Positions 58,601 to 62,822 of a DNA stretch of 64,000 bases are shown in pieces. The DNA lies in NCBI GenBank assembly GCA_022376925.1, contig JAIOJX010000004.1:172823501-172887500 (forward strand), given 5' to 3'. The notes beneath the pieces were generated by a model. It searched no databases. It was not told the origin of the DNA and saw only the letters and a program-made list of their open reading frames with translations. Positions within the stretch are counted from its first letter, which is position 1. Every line of letters begins with the position of its first letter. Source of the stretch: Tragulus kanchil (lineage: Eukaryota; Chordata; Mammalia; Artiodactyla; Tragulidae). The translations under genes and the position numbers were made by a program.

Positions 58601-61600
58601 CGGGGCGGGGGAGCTCGGTGGGTGGAAACCCAGCCGGGAGCTGTCCTGAAGCTGCTCTGGGGGCCACTCAGCCCTTCTCTGAGTAAACATCGAGCGTCGG
58701 AATGCTCACAGCCTGCAGTCCATGAGGGGTGCCCACAGCCTCTCGTCTGCACGTCCTCAGCTCCAGATGGAGAGAGGGCACCGGCCAGGCGTCGGAAGGC
58801 CCACGCTCTCCCTCTGCCATGCGTGGCCCTTGGACCTCGAAGGCCAGGTCCTCGTCCGTGAAACAAAGTTAAACAAGAGCACGGCCGGCCGCCGCTGCTG
58901 CCCAGGTGGCTGGAGGGAGGGGACGGGCTGTGACGGCCAACCCCGCACACCCTCCTCCCACTGCATCCCAGCGGCCTGAGAAAGCGGGGCTCTGAGCACC
59001 CCCATTCCACAGAGGAGGCAACTGAAGCCTGGATCTACGTGTAGGCCTCAGAGATGCGTCAGGACAGGGACAGGAACGCAGATTTGTCAGCGGCCAAGCT
59101 CTCGGCTTCACTCTGGGACAGTGAGAAGCGTGACGCTGCTCTAATCATCAGAACCAGTCTGTGCGAGCCCAGGCCGTGGCCACCGCGCGTGTTCACGCCG
59201 CCCGTGACAGTCCGGTTTGTGCGCCAACTGGCTGGGCCGCGGTACCCAGACCTCTGGTCGGGCACCAGGCTACATATGACTGGATGGCACTTTTCCAATG
59301 AAAATCAGCAGACTCTGGGTAGAGGAGACTGCCCTCCATCACGTGGTGGGCCTCGTCCAATCAGACCTTCAGAGGAAGACGGAGTTGCCCCGAGCGAGAC
59401 AGAGCTCCGCGGGCCGACGGCCCTCAGGCTTGAGCTGGGAGATGGGCTCCCCCGGTCCTCCGGCCTGCACACGCGCCCTGCAGCTTCCACACCCGCCAGC
59501 CCCCACGACTGTGCGAGCCAGTTCCCTACGATAAATCCCCCCCCGCCTCTCTCCACATCCGATTGGTTCATTCTCCGAATAATATCAACTACGCTCTGCC
59601 CAAGGGGGAAGAAGAAAGGAGGCTTACCTGTTTCTTGAAGGCCCCCCACGTCCCCCGGGGCGAAGTCGGCGGTCTCCTGGTTCCTGACGCAGCACGCCCG
59701 GAAGGCCAGCCCGCACTGGTAGCCGACCATGAGGCTGTGCTCGCAGCTCTGGCCCCGGGCCTGGGCCGCCCGCCCCAGCAGGCAGCAGTGGCAGCACCTC
59801 TGCGGACACAGGCGGAGACCCCCGATGGAGACACCAGGCATGCGGCCCGGCGGCCCCACGGACCCCCCGCCCCCACGTGCATGCTCCCCGGACGGCGAAG
59901 ACCCAGGCCTGACCCCGCCGTCCCCCAAAACTTGAGGGGGTGGCTGAGTCTCTCAGTCGTGTCTGACTCTTTGCGACCCCTGGACTGTGGCCTGCCTGGC
60001 TCCTCTGTCCACCGAATTCTCCAAGTAAGAATAGGGGCGTGGGGGACCATTCCCTTCTCCAGGGAACCTTCCCCACCCAGGGATTAAACCCGGGCCTCCA
60101 GAACTGCAGGCAGATTCCTTACCGACTGTGCTACGAGGGACGCCCAGAGGTCCTGGTTTTGAAAGAAACCTTAAAGGGGCGTATCCCAGGCCATGCTCTG
60201 CAACACCTGACTGCCGCCCAGTACCCCTGCCAGCCCAGCTTCCCCTCCAGGAAGTGGGCTCGGAGAGGCTCACCCAACAAGCTCCCTAAGGGTCCACGTC
60301 TCCAGCTTGGTCTGAGATCTCCCCACCATGCCTGGAAGGATGAACAAAAGCCCCTCTCTTCCCTCTCCGCCCCGCCCGGGTGGTCTGGGCAGCAGGCAGG
60401 AAACACCTCAAGACTGGTCGTCAAGGGAGGGACAAAGTCACTGCCTGTCACCAGGACCCCAGAGTCCCCCAAAGTCACATCCGAATCACCATCTTCGCCC
60501 TGGCACTTGAAAAGCCTCACTTCACTTGCTCTGCTAAGAAGAGCCCAGAACTTCCCCAGAGGTCCGTTGCAAGAGCAGGGAGGGCTGGCTCGGCCTGCGT
60601 CTCGGGGAGGCCGAGGGTCTCTCGTCCTCGCGGCCGGCAGCCTCTGCCGCCAGAAGGGCAGGAGCCACGGGGACCCGCACCACGCAGGTCCCGAGGCATC
60701 CCTCCCGGAAACACGCATCTCTCACCTGCCGCGGCGACCTGTTCCCGTGCCGCGGGGGCGTCCCCTGCCTCTCTCTCAAGTCTGAGGACACAGGTGGACG
60801 CGTCTGCCAGGCAGAGCCCCGGCCCCTCCGGGGAGGCAGGCTCTGGACACGCGAGGTCCCAGCTCCCAGGCCCCCGTGACCAGACCACCCTCCCCTGTCC
60901 ACCCGGCCTCCTCCCTGCAAAAGCCGACAGAGGCTGAGGGTGCACCGAGGGGCTCTGGACCCCGCCTCCTATGTGCAGACGATCCCTCTACATCCCACTC
61001 TGCGACAAGAGGGCCCCCGGAAAGGAGCCTCCACGCCCCGTCCCAGAGCCAGACTTCATTCCAGCCCTCCATCCGTGAAACGACGTCATGGCCCCTCGCG
61101 GAGAACAGGGAATCGTTCCTCCAGGAAACTCATCTTCGTCGCTGGCACCTCTGCCCGAAACCAGGTGCCCAGGCTCATCCCCCTCCCAGGCCTGAGCTCC
61201 CCCTGCGGGCTGCTCTCCCCCTCGGGAAGCGGCCGGGGAGGGACAGCCTAGGTTATCTGCAGCTTTCAGAGCCGGGCCCACTCTCAGGAACCCCGCCGCC
61301 TCGGGGATGAGACGCGGGCCTTCCCCAGGAACGGAGCCCAGAGGGACGAGGCCTCGACCTAGGGTCCCAGGAGGCCCCGAGGGAGCTGCCCTGGACCTGG
61401 GGTCACAGGGCGGATGACACCATTCACTCATGGCTGACCTTCCGGGCGGGGCTCCCTCTGGGCGGACGGAGCCCACTCCCAGCTCTGCCTCACCACGCCC
61501 CTCCCCTGCTGACCTTGAGAGGACCCTCAGGCCACTCTGGAGTGAGGGCCTCTCGGACCCTCAGTTTTTTCTTCCGGGGCAGCTATGGAGGCCGTGTGTT

Positions 61601-62366
61601 GTAACAGGCATGGGTGGGGCCCATTCTGAGCTCTGATTGTCCCGGGAAGGCGACGAGGTTTGAGGGCCTCCTGGGTCAGGGGGTGGGAGCGCCTACTTTG
61701 AACTGAGAAAAGGGTTCAGAAGGCCCTGAGCCCAGGTGACCCGTGCAATGACCCTCGCCTCCCTGTGTGCAGCCCTGGGCTGGGCAGTCAGGGGTCCCCA
61801 GCCGCCTGGGCACCAGGGGCCAGTTTCCCGGAAGCCAGCGCTGCCAGGACCCGCGGTGGGAGACGCTTCAAGGGTGAGTCAAGTGCATTCCATTTATTGG
61901 GCACTTTATTTCTCATCTAGAGTCACCAGTGATCTGACAGGGGAGTACCCGACCTTGGACTGGAGGCTGGGGACCCCACTGGCAGTCTTCAGGGCAAGGC
62001 TGGGTCCCTCCGCCCCTGGTGCCCCCATGCTGGGCGGGGCCTAGGGCGTTGTCCAGAGACGGCTGGATAAACGAGAGGAGGCGGGAGACTTGAGGGGTCC
62101 TTCCTGCTCCCCGGGCTTTGGGCACCCGCTGCTCAGAGGGAAAGGCGGCTTGAGCTCGGGGTGCAGGGAGGAGCGCCCCAGGCCTCAGGCCTCAGAAAGG
62201 GCCGCTGAGCGGGGAGGGGCCGGTCCTCACCTTCACGAACACGGCTTCGAGGCTGGCGTTGTCGCCGTGCGGCGCGGCACAGCTGTCCTGCCCGTTGGCC
62301 AGGCTGATGCCCGTGGTGCACTGCAGGGCCTCCAGCTGCGCGTGGCAGCACTGCTCCTGGACCATC
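10510..62366 (-). CDS. FBLN1: Fibulin-1 gene, spliced coding span (exons 3-16)
   Basis: Fourteen exon types on the minus strand join in frame into most of fibulin-1, a secreted calcium-binding matrix glycoprotein of basement membranes, elastic fibres and plasma. Domain order is anaphylatoxin-like modules (exons 3-4), acidic linker (exon 5), nine EGF-like modules (exons 5/6-14), then one of two alternative C-terminal fibulin domains: C (22244-22598) or D (13643-13785 plus 11618-11749 plus an exon left of the window). Exons 5-13 are phase 1-1, so the EGF exons are interchangeable units. All junctions seen are GT-AG. Exons 1-2 (signal peptide and first anaphylatoxin part) and the last D exon are outside the window. 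Exons 5, 12, 14 and 16 each occur twice because of ~1.1 kb tandem duplications that look like assembly errors. Exon numbers follow the human gene from memory. Identification is secure; the species is not known beyond ruminant. Confidence 0.97.
11618..11749 (-). CDS. FBLN1: FBLN1 exon 16 of isoform D, right-hand copy
   Basis: This exon is 132 bp, phase 1-1. It encodes [20 protein letters not shown], then [20 protein letters not shown] and GMTV-G. It continues the D-type fibulin domain from …RP-E. The acceptor is tggcag/AGATC and the donor is ACTGTGG/gtgagt. The final exon, expected to encode the ~45-residue end of isoform D, was not found to the left and should lie outside the window. This copy is followed by continuous sequence to exon 15, so it is the better-anchored copy. 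Confidence 0.95.
11750..13642 (-). other. FBLN1 intron 15 (isoform D)
   Basis: This is GC-rich intron between exon 16 (right copy) and exon 15. No clear repeats or exons are seen past the end of the duplication at about 11785. The open frames on both strands show no known domain. Confidence 0.75.
13643..13785 (-). CDS. FBLN1: FBLN1 exon 15 of isoform D
   Basis: This exon is 143 bp: one base completing a threonine with exon 14, 47 codons, then one base. It reads [20 protein letters not shown], then [20 protein letters not shown] and RPE. It is the first exon of the fibulin-1D C-terminal domain, including the R-C-x-K-S-C pair. The acceptor is ccctcag/GCTCC and the donor is CCCGAAG/gtgagt. It is mutually exclusive with the C terminal exon. 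Confidence 0.97.
14625..14729 (-). mobile_element. tRNA-Glu-derived SINE
   Basis: Reverse strand element ending cactggaccgtcagggaagt, with ttccctgaccagggacggaa in the body. Confidence 0.85.
14781..14997 (-). mobile_element. CHR-2-like SINE
   Basis: Reverse element: ggctttctctagctgcggcg, gcacgggctctcgagc, cggaccagggattgaacccg, and ccaccaggaaagccc at the head. Confidence 0.85.
15239..15535 (+). mobile_element. CHR-type SINE with C-rich 3' segment
   Basis: Head ggtttccctggtggtccggt, body cgccggttcgatccctggcc and gctctggagcgcatg, tail aaagaccaatagaagtggcc, then a C-rich stretch and a short A-rich end. Confidence 0.88.
15536..15966. other. AT-rich intron stretch, identity unknown
   Basis: Moderately AT-rich sequence following the SINE. 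It may be an old LINE fragment together with the AT-rich material up to 18240, but I could not match a family. Confidence 0.4.
15967..18118. repeat. Tandem duplication 5: 15967-17061 / 17062-18118
   Basis: Near-identical copies with a 4-base deletion (aaggacacggatc versus aaggggatc) and a T-run difference. Homology stops at 17028, leaving ~33 unmatched bases before the second copy. Confidence 0.92.
16391..16600 (-). mobile_element. CHR-type SINE (copy at 17481-17690)
   Basis: Reverse element: ctttggcctgtgtgggcctc, gcacgtgggatcttcccagg, ccaggggttgaactgatg and cttgcactgtaaggtgga. No C-rich 3' segment is seen. Confidence 0.85.
18294..18335 (+). mobile_element. SINE head fragment
   Basis: ggggcttccctggtggccca and gtggttaag form the first ~40 bases of a tRNA-Glu SINE, cut off where L1-like sequence begins. 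Confidence 0.7.
18330..18910 (+). mobile_element. L1 3' end with internal G-rich insertion
   Basis: Characteristic L1 tail text: caatcccactactaggcc, ccagtgttcacggcagcac, actcagccataaaaaggaat, ggtggatgaacctaaagcc and gtgaagttaagtcagaaaga. It continues after the G-rich tract at 18823-18910 (caacacaatattgtaacgc). Confidence 0.85.
18750..18815 (+). repeat. G4-type GGGGC(A) minisatellite
   Basis: Twelve GGGG runs separated by C or CA in 66 bases. This is a very strong intramolecular G-quadruplex candidate on the plus strand, which is the non-transcribed-template complement of FBLN1 RNA (so the RNA would be C-rich). Confidence 0.9.
18921..19095 (+). mobile_element. tRNA-Glu-derived SINE
   Basis: Contains gggccgcaggttctatccct, ggtcgggaactaagatccca and an A-rich 3' end with aaaaaagaaaaaatag. 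Confidence 0.8.
19680..19840 (+). mobile_element. MIR remnant
   Basis: Weak match to the MIR order: cgggcagaccactctcgctc, ctctcctcgtcttcac, ccttcctcacaagg, agggttagtgaattgcttgg. Confidence 0.55.
19893..20097 (+). mobile_element. Bov-tA SINE
   Basis: gggcttcctggtggctcagg, gccatgcaggagacccgg, gatcccccggagaaggaaat, ggtgcctggtgggctgc in order. Confidence 0.92.
21770..21905 (+). mobile_element. MIR remnant
   Basis: Contains cctcagtttccccatctgag, the most conserved part of MIR, with the preceding cttggccaatcccctccgcc. Confidence 0.75.
22155..22243 (-). other. FBLN1: 3' UTR of FBLN1 isoform C
   Basis: This is a short GC-rich 3' UTR between the TGA stop and the expected cleavage region, 10-30 bases past the AATAAA at 22178-22183. 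The left end is an estimate; no cleavage site can be read from sequence alone. Confidence 0.75.
22178..22183 (-). terminator. Polyadenylation signal AATAAA, isoform C
   Basis: TTTATT on the plus strand is a canonical AATAAA on the gene strand, about 60 bases after the isoform C stop codon. It is the obvious signal for ending the fibulin-1C transcript. Confidence 0.85.
22244..22598 (-). CDS. FBLN1: FBLN1 terminal exon of isoform C
   Basis: The coding part is 355 bp, from acceptor ttgcag/CCGCTGCGAG to a TGA stop (tca at 22244-22246 on the plus strand). It reads [10 protein letters not shown] near the start, [20 protein letters not shown] in the middle, and ends [12 protein letters not shown]. 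This is the fibulin-1C version of the C-terminal fibulin-type domain (domain III). It joins exon 14 in phase to give T-R-C-E-R. The C form is reported to bind nidogen more strongly than the D form. Using this exon ends the transcript here, about 8.5 kb upstream of the D exons. Confidence 0.97.
23070..23160 (-). mobile_element. MIR remnant
   Basis: tttcagatgaggacacggaa and gaggtcgcagagcgggagc correspond to reversed MIR core. Confidence 0.6.
23905..24094 (-). mobile_element. Bov-tA SINE
   Basis: Reverse Bov-tA: gcagcccaccaggaccctct, cccaggcaagtatactggag, gacccagggatcacactc, gagccacctgggaagc. Confidence 0.9.
28571..28694 (-). CDS. FBLN1: FBLN1 exon 14, left-hand copy: EGF module 9 and branch point
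   Basis: This exon is 124 bp. It encodes [18 protein letters not shown], then [15 protein letters not shown] and [10 protein letters not shown]. It carries the last EGF-like module and an N-E-T sequon matching a known human glycosylation site. It ends with an open codon (AC), which can be completed by the C-specific exon (AC/C then CGC TGC GAG, giving T-R-C-E) or by the D-specific exon (AC/G then CTC, giving T-L). It is therefore the splice branch point for the two isoforms. The acceptor is ccgcag/ACATT and the donor is GACAC/gtaagt. Confidence 0.95.
28800..29050 (-). mobile_element. MIR element (copy at about 29899-30150)
   Basis: Long MIR-like stretch: agtgagcgctggatgatgg, ctaaggtcacccattttata, aatggcagagctgagctttg and aacccaggcagcc. 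Confidence 0.8.
29669..29792 (-). CDS. FBLN1: FBLN1 exon 14, right-hand copy: EGF module 9
   Basis: This 124-bp exon is identical in sequence and splice sites to 28571-28694, 1098 bp away. It starts in phase 1 but ends in phase 2, so unlike the other EGF exons it cannot be repeated in frame. If both copies were spliced, the end AC of this copy followed by ACATTGAC of the next would read ACA CAT TGA, a stop. A real transcript can use only one copy, which supports an assembly artefact. Confidence 0.85.
30288..30500 (-). mobile_element. Bov-tA SINE
   Basis: Reverse Bov-tA: ctcagtctctcagtcgtgtc, gtggactgtggcccgccagg, ctccaggcaagaatgctg, gccacctgggaagccc. Confidence 0.93.
31160..31370 (+). mobile_element. 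CHR-type SINE
   Basis: ggcttccctggtggtccagt, gagcagctggaccggcatgt, ccagagccggtgctctgc and gggaggcccacacgtgcc in order. A deletion removes part of the tRNA-like body. Confidence 0.9.
31829..31960 (-). CDS. FBLN1: FBLN1 exon 13: calcium-binding EGF module 8
   Basis: This exon is 132 bp, phase 1-1. It reads [18 protein letters not shown], then [12 protein letters not shown], then [12 protein letters not shown]. The calcium-binding start and six cysteines are complete. The acceptor is gtcacag/ACATC and the donor is TGCCAAG/gtgagt. It is single copy: the neighbouring duplication begins at about 32071, some 110 bp upstream in transcript terms. Confidence 0.97.
32710..32829 (-). CDS. FBLN1: FBLN1 exon 12, left-hand copy: EGF module 7
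   Basis: This exon is 120 bp, phase 1-1, and codes calcium-binding EGF module 7. It has the D-V-N-E-C start, the C-x-N-x4-Y-x-C motif ([10 protein letters not shown]) and the [15 protein letters not shown] end. The acceptor is tttcag/ACGTG and the donor is TGCGAAG/gtgagg. The human exon reads almost the same. This copy is adjacent to the single-copy exon 13 with 749 bp of intron between, so it is the one I would keep when collapsing the duplication. Confidence 0.94.
33820..33939 (-). CDS. FBLN1: FBLN1 exon 12, right-hand copy: EGF module 7
   Basis: This 120-bp exon is identical to 32710-32829 and lies exactly 1110 bp away, within a perfect-length 1110-bp tandem repeat (32071-33180 / 33181-34290). 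It encodes [26 protein letters not shown] and [13 protein letters not shown]. It is phase 1-1, so a double exon would add one EGF module in frame. Known fibulin-1 has nine modules and the two copies show no divergence, so one copy is most likely an assembly duplicate. Confidence 0.85.
34190..34400. mobile_element. Possible old hAT-like DNA transposon fragment
   Basis: agcaggggtcagccaacgtc and actggcccatgctcgtccct resemble a widespread mammalian non-autonomous DNA transposon beginning CAGGGGTC with 'ctggcccatgctca'-like interior. Copies recur through duplications 7 and 8. Family name uncertain. Confidence 0.45.
34426..34686 (-). mobile_element. Young CHR-type SINE with perfect TSD
   Basis: Reverse element from a poly-T run to ccaccaggggagcccc, flanked by identical 13-bp direct repeats ATGGCTGATTCTT at 34413-34425 and 34687-34699. 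A second assembled copy lies at 35582-35842. Confidence 0.92.
35015..35237 (-). mobile_element. MIR element (copy at about 36171-36393)
   Basis: ccccattttacagatgagga, ggccagaagtgctgagttac and agctgagatttgaacccagg give reversed MIR from core to 5' part. Confidence 0.85.
36448..38660. repeat. Tandem duplication 9: 36448-37552 / 37553-38660
   Basis: The second copy has a 3-base insertion (tacgccag versus tacgcggccag) and one extra G in a G-run. The first copy ends inside a Bov-tA SINE that is complete only in the second copy. Confidence 0.93.
38487..38691 (-). mobile_element. Bov-tA SINE (truncated copy at 37379-37551)
   Basis: gctaagtcgtgtcggactct, ctccaggcaagaacactgga, cagggatcgaacccgggtct and gagccaccaggggagccc. 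The left copy is cut at the duplication 9 junction. Confidence 0.92.
38940..39297 (-). mobile_element. CHR-2-like SINE, long form
   Basis: Reverse element: tttatttatgtatttattgt, gggggctactctctagtgg, ggcttcagtagttttggccc, cccggatcagggattgaacc and ctgagcctccagggacgccc. Confidence 0.9.
39438..39563 (-). CDS. FBLN1: FBLN1 exon 11: calcium-binding EGF module 6
   Basis: This exon is 126 bp, phase 1-1. It reads [17 protein letters not shown], then [12 protein letters not shown], then [12 protein letters not shown]. It has six cysteines and the calcium-binding start. With module 5 it belongs to the mapped fibronectin-binding segment of the human protein. The acceptor is gttgcag/ACGTC and the donor is TGCGAAG/gtgagg. 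A CHR-type SINE ends about 140 bp from its donor side (near 39297). Confidence 0.97.
39564..40293 (-). other. FBLN1 intron 10
   Basis: A 730-bp GC-rich intron between exons 10 and 11. No repeat or exon is recognised in it. Confidence 0.7.
40294..40422 (-). CDS. FBLN1: FBLN1 exon 10: calcium-binding EGF module 5
   Basis: This exon is 129 bp, phase 1-1. It starts [18 protein letters not shown], then [12 protein letters not shown], and ends [12 protein letters not shown]. The calcium-ligand start and the Asn motif are complete. In human fibulin-1, modules 5 and 6 have been mapped as the region needed for self-association and fibronectin binding, so this exon and exon 11 form the functional interaction core. 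The acceptor is cttccag/ATGTG and the donor is TGTGTGG/gtacgt. Confidence 0.97.
40423..41413 (-). other. FBLN1 intron 9
   Basis: Intron between exons 9 and 10, with one plus-strand Bov-tA SINE (40875-41085) ending in a short CA run. Otherwise featureless. Confidence 0.7.
40875..41085 (+). mobile_element. Bov-tA SINE
   Basis: ggggattccctggaggctca, gatcccctggaggaggacat, gctcttgcctggagcgtc, gagcctggcgggctaccg. Confidence 0.92.
41414..41557 (-). CDS. FBLN1: FBLN1 exon 9: calcium-binding EGF module 4
   Basis: This exon is 144 bp, phase 1-1. It contains no in-frame ATG, so it is easy to miss. Translation gives [18 protein letters not shown], then [10 protein letters not shown], then [19 protein letters not shown]. 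All six cysteines and the D-I-N-E calcium start are present. The acceptor is tccctag/ATATC and the donor is TGTGTCG/gtgggt. The duplication block starting at 41596 begins only ~40 bp upstream of the exon but does not include it. Confidence 0.96.
41596..43845. repeat. Tandem duplication 10: 41596-42720 / 42721-43845
   Basis: The copies differ by small indels (ccacagagggac versus gccgcggaggggac; agacaaggaac versus agacgaagggaac). The first copy breaks off 16 bases into a CHR-type SINE (ccctggtgccgtcc), which is complete in the second copy. Confidence 0.93.
43616..46065. repeat. Tandem duplication 11, period about 1.2 kb
   Basis: The first copy is 43616-44862 and the second is 44863-46065. The first ~200 bases of the second copy are clearly degraded by missing bases (for example ggtcaggatacacct versus ggtcagggatatacctt). 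The first copy ends with ~18 unmatched bases (cacggcatttcctgggc). It overlaps duplication 10 by ~230 bp. It contains a full CHR-type SINE. Confidence 0.92.
43831..44172 (+). mobile_element. CHR-type SINE with C-rich segment and A-rich tail
   Basis: gggcttccctggtggtccgg, caaggggcgccggttcgatc, gcatgcgcccagagccggtg and agaccaatagaagtggcccg, then a C-rich stretch, (aaat)4-5 and a run of A. A second assembled copy is at 45061-45392 and a 16-base stub at 42701-42716. Confidence 0.93.
46640..46850 (-). mobile_element. MIR element
   Basis: tgtttaattcttgcctcaag, ttcccattttattgg and cgaggaaactgaggctccaa, with aaatgacctcaggtcgctc, follow reversed MIR. Confidence 0.75.
46875..47062 (+). mobile_element. 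Bov-tA SINE
   Basis: gagcccacctgccaaagcag, gagtcgggaagatcctctgg, cccactccagtgtgcttgcc, gtcgcagagccggacacgac. Confidence 0.88.
47449..47586 (-). CDS. FBLN1: FBLN1 exon 8: calcium-binding EGF module 3
   Basis: This exon is 138 bp, phase 1-1. It starts [18 protein letters not shown], has [10 protein letters not shown] as the central calcium/hydroxylation motif, and ends [13 protein letters not shown]. It is almost identical to the human module. The acceptor is gtaccag/ATATT and the donor is TGTATTG/gtaagac. The exon stands alone between a ~5.9 kb intron to exon 9 and a ~1.3 kb intron to exon 7, and is not touched by any of the tandem duplications. Confidence 0.97.
47587..48918 (-). other. FBLN1 intron 7
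   Basis: Intron between exons 7 and 8. It has a minus-strand SINE remnant at 48494-48650. The rest is unique, moderately AT-rich near exon 8, with no exon or known repeat that I can name. Confidence 0.7.
48494..48650 (-). mobile_element. SINE remnant with A-rich tail
   Basis: agtctttatttttaatttgc and tacaatattgcttcc with agctccctgactgggcaccg and cacccccttgctctggag match a degraded reverse ruminant SINE. Confidence 0.7.
48919..49056 (-). CDS. FBLN1: FBLN1 exon 7: calcium-binding EGF module 2
   Basis: This exon is 138 bp, phase 1-1. It begins with [12 protein letters not shown] and ends with [12 protein letters not shown]. The D-V-N-E-C start is the calcium-ligand motif. [10 protein letters not shown] contains the Asn/aromatic motif of calcium-binding EGF modules, with the Asn a possible beta-hydroxylation and calcium ligand site. 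The acceptor is tctcgtag/ATGTC and the donor is TGCAAAG/gtagga. The module has the longer C-terminal loop ([12 protein letters not shown]) typical of fibulin-1 modules 2-4. Confidence 0.97.
49057..49619 (-). other. FBLN1 intron 6
   Basis: A 563-bp GC-rich intron between exons 6 and 7. No repeat or other feature is seen. Confidence 0.7.
49620..49721 (-). CDS. FBLN1: FBLN1 exon 6: EGF-like module 1
   Basis: This exon is 102 bp. It encodes [20 protein letters not shown] and then [13 protein letters not shown]. Together with the DRCR of exon 5 it gives the six cysteines of the first EGF-like module. Unlike the later modules it does not begin with the D-x-D/N-E-C calcium-binding start, as expected for fibulin-1 module 1. 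The acceptor is gttgcag/GCGGC and the donor is TGCGAAG/gtaaac. It follows exon 5 in phase to give RGGGPC. Confidence 0.96.
49722..51080 (-). other. FBLN1 intron 5
   Basis: Intron between exons 5 and 6. The right part (50422 onward) is the start of the 1107-bp tandem duplication. It contains a short (GCCC)n tract near 50865-50884. No exon is seen. Confidence 0.7.
50865..50884. repeat. Short (GCCC)n tract (copy at 51972-51991)
   Basis: About five perfect GCCC units following a gctc. It is duplicated by duplication 12. Confidence 0.8.
51081..51140 (-). CDS. FBLN1: FBLN1 exon 5, left-hand copy: acidic linker
   Basis: This is the same 60-bp exon as at 52188-52247. The first two bases complete an alanine codon with the last G of exon 4. 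Nineteen codons follow ([19 protein letters not shown]), and the final G starts the glycine finished by exon 6. The [13 protein letters not shown] stretch closely matches the human linker. The DRCR end supplies the first cysteine of EGF module 1, so module 1 is split between exons 5 and 6. The copy nearer exon 6 is probably the one with continuous downstream sequence. Confidence 0.93.
52188..52247 (-). CDS. FBLN1: FBLN1 exon 5, right-hand copy: acidic linker
   Basis: This 60-bp exon reads [19 protein letters not shown] between split codons. It is the acidic linker joining the anaphylatoxin region to the first EGF-like module. The acceptor is ccccttag/CG and the donor is CGAG/gtgagc. It is identical to 51081-51140, offset by exactly 1107 bp, including flanking intron. 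Both ends are phase 1, so if both copies were real and spliced, 20 residues would be repeated in frame. I regard one copy as an assembly duplicate. Confidence 0.85.
52801..55048. repeat. Tandem duplication 13: 52801-53924 / 53925-55048
   Basis: Two 1124-bp copies with constant offset and a shared TTCA at the junction. They differ by two substitutions only (53557 A versus 54681 T; 53562 C versus 54686 T). It contains a tRNA-Glu SINE. Confidence 0.94.
53185..53330 (+). mobile_element. tRNA-Glu-derived SINE (copy at 54309-54454)
   Basis: gacttccccgggggtccagt, gcaggtttgatccccgatga, gggaactagagcccacc and aagacccagtgcagccaacc. Confidence 0.88.
55177..55705 (+). mobile_element. Bov-tA SINE split by a SINE insertion
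   Basis: The Bov-tA head is 55177-55295 (gggcctttcctggtggctct to aacctattccagtc) and its rest is 55603-55705 (ttgcctgggaaatcccgtgg to gagcgactgaac). A reverse CHR-type SINE sits between. The target copy text is tattccagtcttctt on the left and tactccggtcttctt on the right, a 15-base duplication with two mismatches. Confidence 0.92.
55296..55601 (-). mobile_element. CHR-type SINE nested in Bov-tA
   Basis: Reverse element: T-run, G-rich stretch (complement of the C-rich 3' segment), gggccacttccattggtct, gcaccggctctgggcgcat, ccaccagggaagccc. It inserted after the Bov-tA was already in place. Confidence 0.93.
55706..56075 (+). mobile_element. L1 3' end
   Basis: cactgagtgacctgagccag, gaacaaataccgcatgatg, ccctacagtatagcttgggg, ctgtgcatgtatcacagga and aatcaactgtccatgaag are degraded L1 3' sequence ending in A-rich text. 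Confidence 0.75.
56071..58194. repeat. Tandem duplication 14: 56071-57132 / 57133-58194
   Basis: The copies are ~1062 bp, differing by one G (accaggaga versus accagggaga). About 16 unmatched bases (aaagatgtttgcatag) end the first copy. It contains a Bov-tA SINE. Confidence 0.93.
56511..56690 (-). mobile_element. Bov-tA SINE with internal deletion (copy at 57573-57752)
   Basis: tagtcatgtccgacgcttgg, gggctgcagcccgccaggct, gggatcttcctgacccaggc and gagccactgaggaagcccc. The usual 'aagaatactggagtggg' block is missing. Confidence 0.9.
59628..59799 (-). CDS. FBLN1: FBLN1 exon 4: anaphylatoxin-like modules
   Basis: This exon is 172 bp: 57 codons plus one base. It reads [20 protein letters not shown] at the start and [18 protein letters not shown] later. 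The paired CC motifs and spaced cysteines are the signature of the fibulin-1 anaphylatoxin-like modules. It starts exactly in phase after exon 3 (…VFVK then RCC) with acceptor gcag/AGG, and ends CAAGAAACAG/gtaagc. The end of the exon is a polar linker ([13 protein letters not shown]) leading to exon 5. The D-x-APG part appears about three residues longer than the human protein as I remember it, which would be a lineage difference in a loop rather than in a module. Confidence 0.96.
59800..62230 (-). other. FBLN1 intron 3
   Basis: Intron between exons 3 and 4, with one Bov-tA SINE (59940-60146). The remaining 2 kb is GC-rich without a recognised feature. Confidence 0.7.
59940..60146 (-). mobile_element. 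Bov-tA SINE
   Basis: gctgagtctctcagtcgtgt, ctctttgcgacccctggact, ctccaagtaagaatag and cccagggattaaacccgggc. Confidence 0.93.
62231..62366 (-). CDS. FBLN1: FBLN1 exon 3: anaphylatoxin-like module segment
   Basis: This exon is 136 bp. The first base completes a codon split with exon 2, and 45 codons follow, from [10 protein letters not shown] to LEAVFVK. The adjacent cysteines and further single cysteines fit the cysteine pattern of the anaphylatoxin-like modules that open fibulin-1 (domain I). A GDNASLEA segment contains an N-A-S sequon that corresponds to the known N-glycosylation site in human fibulin-1. The acceptor is cccccag/g and the donor is GTGAAG/gtgagg. The ATG at its start is internal methionine, not the start codon: the human protein has a signal peptide and about 30 more mature residues upstream, which I could not find between 62367 and 64000. 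Confidence 0.95.
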
Positions 62367-62663
62367 CTGGGGGCAGAGGGGCCGGGATGGGCAGCGGCTC
62401 CGGGGCGGGGGTCTGCCCGGCGTGCCCCGGGCCTGGAGCACCGCCATCTGTGAGCGCCCCCTGCCTCCCCGCCCTCCGCGTGGGCACGCGTCCACGGACT
62501 CACGGAGGCGCACACGCCACACCTGCTACGGAAGGGCTCAGTCTGAAAGGCTGAACGCAGGTGGTGCTGTGAGCGGGCCCGAGAGACGCACTCCATCTCC
62601 CTGAGCTCCGAGCCCGGCCACAGAGGGCGCCCAGCCGTTTCCAACACAAACCAGATCACCGCT

Positions 62664-62822
62664 GGGACTCCCCTGGTGGTCCGTGGCTGGGACTCCACGC
62701 TCCCGGGGCCGGGGGCCCGCGTTCCATCTCTGGTGAAGGAACTATGTTCCACAAGCTGCCCCTAAAGATCCCACATGCTGCCACAAAGACCCGGCACAGC
62801 CAAATAAAAAAAGATTTAATGA
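62664..62822 (+). mobile_element. tRNA-Glu-derived SINE
   Basis: tgggactcccctggtggtcc, tggtgaaggaactatgttcc, aagatcccacatgctgccac and an A-rich end. Confidence 0.88.

Larger units (their letters stand above)
52248..59627 (-). other. FBLN1 intron 4
   Basis: A long intron between exons 4 and 5. It contains duplications at 52801-55048 and 56071-58194, a nested SINE pair (55177-55705), an L1 3' end (55706-56075), and tRNA-Glu and Bov-tA SINEs. The 58.2-59.6 kb part is unique with no recognised feature. Confidence 0.75.
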
